Origin: Mixophyes australis
Taxonomy: Eukaryota; Chordata; Amphibia; Anura; Limnodynastidae
Direction of reading: 5' to 3'
Length of the DNA: 64,000 nucleotides
NCBI GenBank assembly: GCA_036250195.1
Contig: JAVHZZ010000002.1
Coordinates: 271,620,407-271,684,406 of the forward strand
In this document: in pieces, positions 9,909 to 17,837 of the stretch
How positions within the stretch are numbered: the stretch's first letter is position 1
Layout: each line of letters opens with the position of its first letter
Notes under the pieces: model-generated
The model's input: the letters and a program-made list of their open reading frames with translations, nothing else
What the model was told of the DNA's origin: nothing
Database searches by the model: none
Translations under genes and position numbers: made by a program

Positions 9909-11107
9909 TGACTGCGTAGTGTGGTGGCCCCGGTACACAATTTGGTACCGAGGCCACAATATAATTAAAAAACCCTCCACGCGTCAGAATTCCACCAAAA
10001 AAGGGTATGGACTGCGTAGTGTGGTGGCCCCGGTACACAATTTGGTACCGAGGCCACAATATAATTAAAAAATTGGGCATCAACTGTCACCGTTGTTTAA
10101 TATCTGATACACCTTAATATGGACTGCACAGTGGAGTGGCCCCGGTAGTAAATTTGGTGCCGGGGCCACAATAAAATAAATGCACCCTCAACTGGTCTGA
10201 ATTCCACCAAACAAGTATCTGGACTGCGTAGTGGGGTGGCCCCGGTACCCAATTTGATACCGGGGCCACAATACCTCCTCCAAACATGGTACAGACAATT
10301 CGTCATTGAGATCCCATCAAGTATGTTAAAGACAGACAGGGTCGAAGTGTTATTGGTTGACTTTGTAAACCAAAAAACTGTCCCTGTTGCACATAGTCGT
10401 GCAATGAAGACTGACTTTTTCATTTAAAGGCACCATCTTTCAAGTGTAGTGTTTGTAAGTCTAAGTCATATTATACTTTTGGTAAAATTGGTTTATTTTG
10501 TTCCTCTTTATGGTAACTACTAATAGAATTAAAGTATTAAATAGAATTAAAGTATTAAATAGAGTGGTATAGAGTTGTAGTGTGGTATAGATAGAGTGGT
10601 CCCCACAATATAATAATAAAACCCTCAACTGGTCTGAATTCCACCAAACAAGTATCTGGACTGCGTAGTGGGGTGGCCCCGGTACCCATTTTGATACCGG
10701 GGCCACAATAAAATAAATACACCCTCAACTGGTCTGAATTCCACCAAACAAGTATCTGGACTGTGTAGTGGGGTGGCCCCGGTACCCATTTTGATACCGG
10801 GGCCACAATAAAATAAATACACCCTCAACTGGTCTGAATTCCACCAAACAAGTATCTGGACTGCGTAGTGGTGTGGCCCCGGTACCCAATTTGATACCGG
10901 GGCCACAATAAAATAAATACACCCTCAACTGGTCTGAATTCCACCAAACAAGTATCTGGACTGCGTAGTGGGGTGGCCCCGGTACCCAATTTGATACCGG
11001 GGCCACAATAAAATAAATACACCCTCAACTGGTCTGAATTCCACCAAACAAGTATCTGGACTGCGTAGTGGGGTGGCCCCGGTACCCAATTTGATACCGG
11101 GGCCACA
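9909..11107. repeat. Tandem array B in hAT, 100-bp unit with hairpin
   Basis: Units of about 100 bp begin GGACTGCGTAGTGGGGTGGC and contain GTGGCCCCGGTA, a 10-nt loop and TACCGGGGCCAC, a perfect 12-bp stem, followed by ACAATAAAATAAATACACCC and CTGAATTCCACCAAAC. About four units lie at 9909-10290 and about four and a half at 10600-11107, separated by roughly 300 bp of other sequence that includes a short direct duplication (AGAATTAAAGTATTAAATAG). The right block is the more uniform. Confidence 0.93.
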
Positions 11108-11374
11108 TTAACTCCTCCAATTTCCAAGTGTAGTGTTTATAACATCTTAACACTACACTAATTCTAGCACGTCAAAACCTCTTGTTTTAAATAATGACAG
11201 GGCATTTAACTTTTGATTTAATTTATTGAATTTGTTGGCATTTTCTTTTACTTTTTGAACATGGCAAACGACTGTTGAATGGTCACATAATGCCAAAAAA
11301 AAAGTTGCAAGATGGAATTGTCCTTGGGCCCTCCCACCCACCCTTATGTTGTTGAAATAGGACATGCACACTTT

Positions 11375-11438
11375 AACAAACCAATCATTTCAGCGACAGG
11401 GCCTACCAAACAACTGTGGCTGAAATGATTGGTTTGTT
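11375..11438. repeat. Perfect inverted repeat, 20-bp arms
   Basis: AACAAACCAATCATTTCAGC at 11375-11394 is perfectly reverse-complemented at 11419-11438, with a 24-bp loop. It lies just downstream of the hAT transposase stop on minus, so it would form a strong hairpin in the 3' UTR of the transcript or could be a terminator-like or small nested element. Confidence 0.85.
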
Positions 11439-11493
11439 TGGGCCCCCACACCAATAAAACAATTCATCTCTCCCTGTACAAACTAAACAGGCT

Positions 11494-11790
11494 CTACTGA
11501 GGAAAGATGTCGTCCTCATCCTCAACCTCTGATTCCTCTCCCCCTACAGTGTGTGCTTCCTCCTCCTCACACATTATCAATTCGTCCCCGCTGGACTCCA
11601 CAACCACAGTCCCTCTGTACTGTCTGGAGGGCAGTGCTGTACTTCATTGAGGAATTGATTATTCATTTTTATAAACATCATTTTTTCAACGTTGTGAGGA
11701 AGCAACCTCCTTCGCCGCTCACTGACCAGGTTCCCCGCCGCACTAAAAACTCTTTCCGAGTACACACTGGAGGGGGGACAACTCAGTTAA
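11494..11790 (-). pseudogene. hAT transposase, C-terminal dimerisation region
   Basis: On minus, SERVFSAAGNLVSERRRRL followed by LPHNVEKMMFIKMN is the hallmark of the hAT C-terminal dimerisation domain. It is preceded by LSCPPSSV in the same frame, then a stop. After a frameshift an acidic tail (SSGDELIMCEEEEA ... EDEDDIFPQ) ends at a TAG at 11494-11496. The catalytic region and insertion domain upstream are absent. This fragment classes the surrounding 6-kb element as hAT independently of its ends. Confidence 0.88.
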
Positions 11791-11980
11791 AAAATAGAGC
11801 CAGTTTGTACAGGGGCTTCCAAACTGCCTTTTGGAGTTCTACCACGTCACTACCTCTAGTTAATTTAGATTGCAAGGCTTGTAAATATAAATACTTTGAA
11901 GATAAAAAAAGCAGGCTGCACAGACTGAGGAGCAAGAAAGTGAAATTAAATGGACCACGTTACTTTGGTGGCTATCTATG

Positions 11981-12001
11981 CCCCCCCCCCCCCCCCCCCC
12001 C
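11981..12001. repeat. Poly(C) tract, 21 bp
   Basis: Uninterrupted C run in the hAT interior. Length is likely unstable and may be inaccurate in the assembly. Confidence 0.9.
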
Positions 12002-12147
12002 GCCCTACACTTGTAGTTGAATATAAATAAAGCAGCCTGCATAGACTGTAGAACTAGAAATTCAAATATACAAAGAAATGGACAAAGGCAGTTTGGTATC
12101 TGTCTGCATCAGATCCCCTCTCCACTAGGAGTAAAACAGAAAACTTT

Positions 12148-12873
12148 TCAGCCGTTATATAATCTAGAATATAAATAGAAATTGAGAAAGGCAATTTGGT
12201 ATCTGTCTGCATCATAATCATCAACATCCTCCTCAGCGCCAGCTACATCAATATCCTCCTCCCAGTGTACAACATTCACACCTTCATTAGCCAAATCTGT
12301 AACTGGACTGTGGGTGATCCTTCCAGCATATGCAGAGGGCGTGCTGCAAATGCTGGATAGAGTCACCTCTTCCCGTACAGTGATGGGAAGGTCAGGGTTC
12401 ACAACCAACAACACCCTTGGACTCGCCTTGGGGATTTGTGATGTCATCTGTTTAGAAGGCAGAGTTCTTTGCTGTTTTGTTGTTGTTGCTGACAGCATAA
12501 CTCTCTTAAATTTTTTGTAGGGGGGGGGAGGAGGGCTTAGATCCTTGGGTGAAGCTGGACCACTAGTCATGAACACGGGCCAGGGCCTAAGCCGTTCCTT
12601 GCCACTACGTGTCGTAATTGGCATATTGCCAACTTTACGTTTCTCCTCAGATGATTTTAAGTTTCTCTTTTTGCTGTTTTTTGAGAACTTGGGCTTTTTG
12701 GATTTTACATGCCCTGTACTAGGAGATTGGGCATCGTGCTTGCCAGACGACGTTGATGGCATTTCATCGTCTATGTCATGACTAGTGGCAGCAGCTTCAG
12801 CATTAGGAGGAAGTGGGTCTTGATCTTTCCCTACTTTATCCTCCAAATTTTTGGTCTCCATTATATGTAGCAC
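12148..12873 (-). CDS. hAT-encoded 241-codon protein of unknown function
   Basis: Open minus-strand frame upstream of the transposase C-terminus within the hAT. It starts MLHIMETKNLEDK. It is hydrophilic: a Ser/Lys-rich basic part (SKKPKFSKNSKKRNLKSSEE) that could act in nuclear import, a proline run (LSPPPPPYKKFKR), then a very acidic end (EEDIDVAGAEEDVDDYDAD). No BED zinc finger or DDE motif is visible. It may be the first exon of the transposase or a separate accessory protein; a splice donor near the acidic end is possible. I do not recognise a homologue. Confidence 0.5.
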   Translation of the reverse strand: MLHIMETKNLEDKVGKDQDPLPPNAEAAATSHDIDDEMPSTSSGKHDAQSPSTGHVKSKKPKFSKNSKKRNLKSSEEKRKVGNMPITTRSGKERLRPWPVFMTSGPASPKDLSPPPPPYKKFKRVMLSATTTKQQRTLPSKQMTSQIPKASPRVLLVVNPDLPITVREEVTLSSICSTPSAYAGRITHSPVTDLANEGVNVVHWEEDIDVAGAEEDVDDYDADRYQIAFLNFYLYSRLYNG

Positions 12874-12875
12874 AA

Positions 12876-13386
12876 GATACTGCAGAATGTGTGAACTTGG
12901 TAATATTGCAGTACCAATGGACTTATACTGCTGGATTGGTTTTGCAAATTTGGTTATAATTATATATTTTTTTTTTAATTTTTTATTTTTTATTTTTTTT
13001 TACTTTTTTTTATTTTTTAAAAACTTGGGAATAATGGGGAAATAACTATGCCCTTAGAAGCACAGAGCACAGGACACAGCACCACTGGACTGAACAGGAC
13101 ACGGCACAGGACCCAGCAGCACTACGGAACTCAGCAGGACAGAGCACAGGACACAGCACCAATGGACTGATACTGCAGAATGTGTGAACTTTGTAATATT
13201 GCAGTACCAATGGACTTATACTGCTGGATTGGTTTTGCAAATTTGGTTATAATTATATATTTTTTTTTAAATTTTTTATTTTTTATTTTTTTTTACTTTT
13301 TTTTTATTTTTTAAAAACTTGGGAATAATGGGGAAATAACTATGCCCTTAGAAGCACAGAGCACAGGACACAGGACCACTGGACTG
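12876..13386. repeat. Direct duplication of ~215 bp in hAT
   Basis: 12876-13091 and 13169-13386 are near-identical: both run from GATACTGCAGAATGTG through a long T-rich tract and ACTTGGGAATAATGGGG to AGAAGCACAGAGCACAGG. Between and after them is CAGCACAGGACA-type low-complexity sequence. This lies in the promoter-proximal flank of the 241-codon frame. Confidence 0.88.
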
Positions 13387-13499
13387 ATACTGCAGAACAC
13401 AGCACAACACAGCACAGCACAGAACTAAACAGCACAGCACGAGATCTACCAGGACAGAGGACCACCTAACACACCCTCCCTCTACCCTGATCAATGCCC

Positions 13500-13693
13500 G
13501 AGTGAAGATGGCGGCGACTAGCGGGGAATTTATAGGATCCGAGTATCGCGAGATCCGACAACGGGATTATGAGTCAGAGCCTCAGTTTCAGATTTGAATT
13601 TGGCGCCAATACCCGGATCTGTCTCGGATCCGACTCGGATCGGCAACGTTCGGGTGGGCTCGGATTTCAGAAATCCCAGTGCGCTCATCCCTA
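13500..13693. repeat. hAT right terminal and subterminal region
   Basis: Multiple CGGATCC, CGGATCT and CGGATTT motifs run up to the terminal GTGCGCTCATCCCTA, followed by the ATACACAT duplication at 13694-13701. A TTTATA at 13530-13535 on plus could mark the promoter region of the minus-strand genes. Confidence 0.65.
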
Positions 13694-13739
13694 ATACACA
13701 TGCATGAAAAAACATAATAACAAAGAAAAAAAAAATACA

Positions 13740-15737
13740 CTAGCGCCGCCTTTTTGCAGGCACATCAGTACCTCGGAAGCCACTCTCTCCTCTCCCTCGG
13801 CCACACCTGGTGCGAACACCTCTCCTTGGAGGAGTACTCTGTACAGATCTGCTAGGCGTACTAGCGGTACTGGTGGTGGCTGATGAAATAGATGCCGGGA
13901 AACGGGCCACAATTTCCTGGTGTATTTGCCCTGCCAGCCGGTTCACATTCGCATTCACCTCACGAACTGTGGAATGTAAGGCCTCCACAGCCCCCAGTCA
14001 TTTGGGCCATACAAACATTAGACTGTTCCATAGCAGTTGCGATTCTATTCAATGCAGCAGGGATTTGGCTGTTGCTGCGATGTGCCCGCCTCAAATGGCC
14101 TACAATGTGAGACATGTGCCTTGTCTGTGAGTCCATAAAGCTGGATTGCAGCTGTTGAAATTGGCCAATTGACAGGGCTATTTCTCTGGCTGGGTCCAAA
14201 GTTGGAGGCGCAGCTTCCTGCTGTGCTGTAGGTTCTGCAGGGCCAGGTGCATGCTCTTGAAGGCCAGACACGGGGCATCCACAGTTTCGAGGGTGATGAG
14301 TGCTTCATCCACTGGCTCAGGTGACATGGCCAAGGACTCCCGCTGAGGTGCCTGATATGATGAAGGGCCTGTGTATGAAAAATCATGGTAAGTATATATG
14401 ATCTAATATGTTTGTATATTGCATTCTGAACACTGGATAGGAAAGATTAATCTTTTTCAAATACAGATTGTTTCACAATGTTTGCATTCTTGATTTCTTC
14501 TCATATGCAACCTGTTTAAGGATGCACTTTTTATCTGTGGAATAAACATTCTCAATTGGGCTATGTTTGGGTGATGGGGATAAAAAAACGAAATCTTTTT
14601 ACAAACAAATATGATGATGCAGGCAGCCAAATGCTGCAAGACCGTGCTTTGGGGTAAGCTAATACTATTTTCATTCTCCCTCTGTGTAGTATATGATGGT
14701 GTAAATTTACAAAACTGTGTGTTTTAAAAAGTGGAAATGTTGTCTATAGCAACCAATCAGATTTTACCTGCCATTTTGTAGAATGAAAAAAATAAAAAAA
14801 TAATATTTTGAATGGTTGCTATAGGCAACATCTGTAGGTTTGGAAACACGCAGTTTAGTAAATCTAGCCCTATGTTCTCATTGCAAACCATATAAAAGAC
14901 AATAAATATAACATTGACACCAACATTTGCAAAGAAAAACATCTAACTACATTATTTCTACCACAAACAGTGAACACGCACCTGCTTGCTCTTCAAAGGC
15001 AGAATCTCTCAGTGAAGGTGGAGGTGTAGACCTGGGACTGGGTGTTAACTGTTGGCCAAGCGATTCTGGATGTATTAGAAAAAACATACAATGTATTTGC
15101 AGCAAAAAAAAAATAAAAAATACAGATTTAGATAAAAATGGGTTTGAAAAATAACAAAAAGGTGTTTAAAAAAATATTGTACTTTTAATACTGTTAGAGT
15201 AAAAAAGACAAATAACTCACCAACTACTTGGCCAAACGAGGGCGAATCTTTGTCTTGCACATTTATCCCCTCAACAATCTCAGGGGGCATTATCTGGCGC
15301 AGCTCCTCCTCATAACTGGTGTACTCTATACAAAGAGGGGGGCCACCACCCGTTCGTCTTGTTTCTCTCTTTTTCTCTGCCATTTTCTCTTTCAGCCTCC
15401 TCTTTATGTCTGAGAAGCGCTTGCGGCAGTGAGCCACTGTCCGCTTTAGTGGGCCCACCGTGTTGACGGCATCACATGCTTTCCCGCACAATTGGTGGCT
15501 CCGCCTTAGCGAAGTCTGGGCTGCCAGGTTACCTAAGATGACCTCAAAGCATGGAATTATATTGTGCACCAGCACACAATTTTCATCATGGGATAATCTG
15601 ACATTCCTGCCTGATTTTGTCTTCCTGCCCTCTCCTGACTCCTCTAACCCTTCCTCACCCTCCTCTGCCCCCTCCAGCTCCATCTCCCTCTCCTCAGCCT
15701 CTGCTCCCCTCCTATCTCTGGCCATATTCACACACAA
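13740..15737 (-). pseudogene. Harbinger-1 Myb/SANT-like accessory gene, three exons
   Basis: Exon 1 (15737-15221) encodes an acidic N-terminus and a Myb_DNA-bind_5-like domain with HCRKRFSDIKRRLKEKM and the signature TGGGPPL, ending at GTTG|GTGAGT. Exon 2 (15065-14982) follows a CCAG acceptor and ends GCAAGCAG|GTGCGT, phase-compatible. Exon 3 (about 14372-13740) begins after TACACAG, encodes a helical part (IGQFQQLQSSFMDSQ, IPAALNRIATAMEQSN) and ends in a basic PAKRRR tail. At least two frameshifts in exon 3 (near 14275 and near 13975) break it. Such proteins partner the Harbinger transposase for nuclear import and DNA binding. The hAT separates the stop from the poly(A) signal. Confidence 0.82.
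14697..14870. mobile_element. Harbinger-type MITE in intron 2 of the Myb-like gene
   Basis: About 174 bp, largely an inverted repeat: ATGTTGTCTATAGCAACCAATCAG on the left mirrors GGTTGCTATAGGCAACAT on the right, and the right end AGTTTAGTAAATCTAGCCC reproduces the terminus of the surrounding Harbinger. The left end is decayed (TGGTGTAAATTTAC). It probably was mobilised by a related transposase. Confidence 0.8.
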
Positions 15738-16149
15738 ATCTGAAAAACACTAAACACTGAAAGACTGACAAACACAAAGGACAAACTAGACTAACTACAG
15801 AAACACTCACAACACACTTACACACAAGTAACAGAGACAAAGGACAAGACAAATACAATAAATACAAGACAGAAAAAAAAGAGAAAATAAATGCACAAAA
15901 CAGAAAAATACCACAGGACTACTCACACTTCAAGCAGAAATCGCACCACCAAACCACTATACTCCAACTATCACCAACTCTCACCAAAGCACAAACCACC
16001 AAACTCCTCTCTCTATACTCCTCAAAACCCTATCAAAGTAAAAGTGGCAGGCCAGTGATTTATATAGGGCTTGTGATGTCAAATCTCCTGACTTTGAAAG
16101 TAGCCAATAGAAACAGGCCATGAGACAGGTGTATTTTTTAAAAAAAACG
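15738..16149. other. Harbinger-1 Myb-gene upstream region
   Basis: A-rich and CA-rich sequence (ACACACTTACACACAAG-like stretches) upstream of the minus-strand ATG. It should hold the promoter. No clear TATA box beyond TATATAGGG near 16060 in plus sense. Confidence 0.4.
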
Positions 16150-16375
16150 CCATTACACGAAAGCGCCGTCATTTAAAGCAAAAGCGCCATGTTCAAATCA
16201 AGCTGGCGGCTTTGACCATTACAACCCGCTGTGGCATCGCCGGCGGCTTCAACTTGAAGATGAAACGCACCCATTAGTAAATCCGGCTGTTTGCAATGCA
16301 AACCCGCTGGAAAAACGCGGCGATGCATGGCGGCTTCAAAACGCCACGCATCCCGCCTGTTAGTAAATCTAGCCC
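16150..16375. repeat. Harbinger-1 right terminal and subterminal region
   Basis: GCGCCAT, GGCGGC and GCCGGCGG motifs in clusters, ending CGCCTGTTAGTAAATCTAGCCC-type terminus beside the TTA duplication at 16376-16378. An internal TTAGTAAATCCGGC near 16275 looks like a second, degenerate copy of the terminal motif. Confidence 0.7.
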
Positions 16376-16378
16376 TTA

Positions 16379-17102
16379 GTGTTCTTAAAGTCTCCATTCA
16401 CATTTTACTGTGTTATTATAGCTCACACAGGAACAGTAAAGGTGCCAGTGTTCTTGCCAGTGTACGTGCCATTGCTCATTGTGCCATAGCTAGCCGGGAA
16501 TCAGGAGAGGTGGCAGTGTTCATTGCTGAAAGAGAATTAAAAGGGCGGCCAGTGTTCTTAAAAGTGTCTAGTCACATTCTACTGTGCCATAGCTCACCGA
16601 GAAACAGGATGGGTGGCAATTTTCAGTGCTGAAAGAGAAATAATAGGACTGGCTGTGTTCTTAATAGTCTCCAGTGACATTCTACTGTGCCATAGCTAGC
16701 CCAAGAATGGGAGAGGTGGCAGTGTTCAATGCTGAAAGAGAAATATTAGAGCTGGCAGGGTTCTTAAAAGTCTCCAGTCACATTCTACTGTGTAATTATA
16801 GCTCACACAGAAACAGGAAAGCTGCTAGTGTTCTTGCCAGTCTACAGTGTAAGTGCCATTGCTCATTGTCAGTGATAGAAGATAAATAATAGGGCTGGCA
16901 TTGTACTTAAAAGTCTCCAGTCACAGTCTACTGTGCCATAGCTCGCCCAGAAACAGGTATGGTGGAAGTGTTCAGTGCTGAAAGAGAAATAATAGGGCTG
17001 CAGTGTTCTTAAAAGTCTCCAGTCATATGGTACTGTGCATTAGCTCGCCAAGAAAAAGAATGAATAGCAGTGTGCAGTGCTGAAAGAGAAAAATTAGGGC
17101 CA
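16379..17102. repeat. Satellite array, segment 2
   Basis: Continuation of the array of positions 1-1258 in the same orientation, in phase across the Harbinger insertion. Interrupted at 17103 by a solo LTR with its GCAGG duplication. Confidence 0.9.
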
Positions 17103-17107
17103 GCAGG

Positions 17108-17832
17108 TGTTAGGCTGCTGGCCTGATCACCAACCCACAGAACTAGATGACGGAGGTTTCACCTTTAGCAGCCGCCTTTCCCTTAGAGCTAGATGCGCTC
17201 ACCAGTACTCAGATGCCCCCAGGACTTAGCTCCAGATGCAGTGTGGGTTGGTAATGCAGGACCACAGCGGCAGGCCAGAAGACTGGTAGAAAGCAGCGGG
17301 TAGTCAAAATGATAGCCAAGGTCAAGGGTCACAGGCAAGCAGGGTAGTCAGTTAACACGCCAGAGGTCGGGGTCACGGGCAAGATTGCAGGGTCCGAGGT
17401 ACAGGCCAAAAGGGTCAGGGTCACGAGAAAACCGGGAGAGTCAAAATCCAAGCAGGGGGTCATACACTGGAGATCCAACAAAGTATCCACAGAACAGGAA
17501 CAAGGAAACAGGAGCAGGTCAGCAAGACTGGGACATCAAAGCTATAACCGACAGTGAGCCTCAGTCCTCACTGCCTTAAATATCAAGATCAACCAATCAG
17601 GTTCATCCCTGAATTTCACACAGGCCAGAAATAATTACTTTAATCAGTCCACAGGCTGCAACTGCTTGCGGGCACACGCCTGACTTCCTACATTACTGGA
17701 CGCGGCGCTACACAAGAGGCGTCCGACCGTTGCTTTGGCAACGGCCGGGCAGGATCAGGAAATGACATCCCGTTCGTCAAGGTGACGACCGGGACGCTAG
17801 AGGGCGCCAGGACCGAGCCGCGGCTCGTAACA
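17108..17832. mobile_element. Solo gypsy LTR, 725 bp
   Basis: Begins TGTTAGGCTGCTGG and ends GGCTCGTAACA, flanked by 5-bp duplications GCAGG at 17103-17107 and 17833-17837. The right part (GCGTCCGACCGTTGC, GACCGGGACGC) is homologous to the gypsy-1 LTR. No internal domain remains, so it arose by LTR-LTR recombination. The short frame at 17385-17579 shows no recognisable product. Confidence 0.9.
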
Positions 17833-17837
17833 GCAGG

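Larger units (their letters stand above)
7687..13693. mobile_element. hAT transposon, 6.0 kb, nested in Harbinger-1
   Basis: Ends are TAGGGATGTGCAC on the left and, inverted, TAGGGATGAGCGCAC on the right, flanked by exact 8-bp duplications ATACACAT at 7679-7686 and 13694-13701. Both subterminal regions are full of CGGATTT and CGGATCC motifs. Inside are two tandem arrays (8002-9740; 9909-11107), the C-terminal piece of a hAT transposase on minus (about 11494-11790) and a 241-codon minus-strand frame of unknown function (12148-12873). No BED finger or catalytic core is legible, so this copy is probably non-autonomous. Confidence 0.88.
1262..16375. mobile_element. PIF/Harbinger DNA transposon, 15.1 kb because of nested insertions
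   Basis: The left end GGGCTAGATTTACTA is mirrored at the right end (TAGTAAATCTAGCCC), and the element is flanked by TTA at 1259-1261 and 16376-16378, the 3-bp duplication typical of PIF/Harbinger. The satellite resumes right after it. Subterminal regions at both ends are rich in GGCGGC, GCCGCC and GCGCCAT motifs. Coding content fits the family: a transposase tail on plus (1798-1947) and a Myb/SANT-like accessory gene on minus (13740-15737), tail to tail. Removing the gypsy (about 5.5 kb), hAT (6.0 kb) and MITE leaves about 3.4 kb. The body of the transposase is missing, so this copy is non-autonomous. Confidence 0.85.

Noticed and set aside
9087..11127. Long minus-strand frames in arrays A and B
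   Set aside because: They have repeat-periodic peptides only; array length and frame are by-products.
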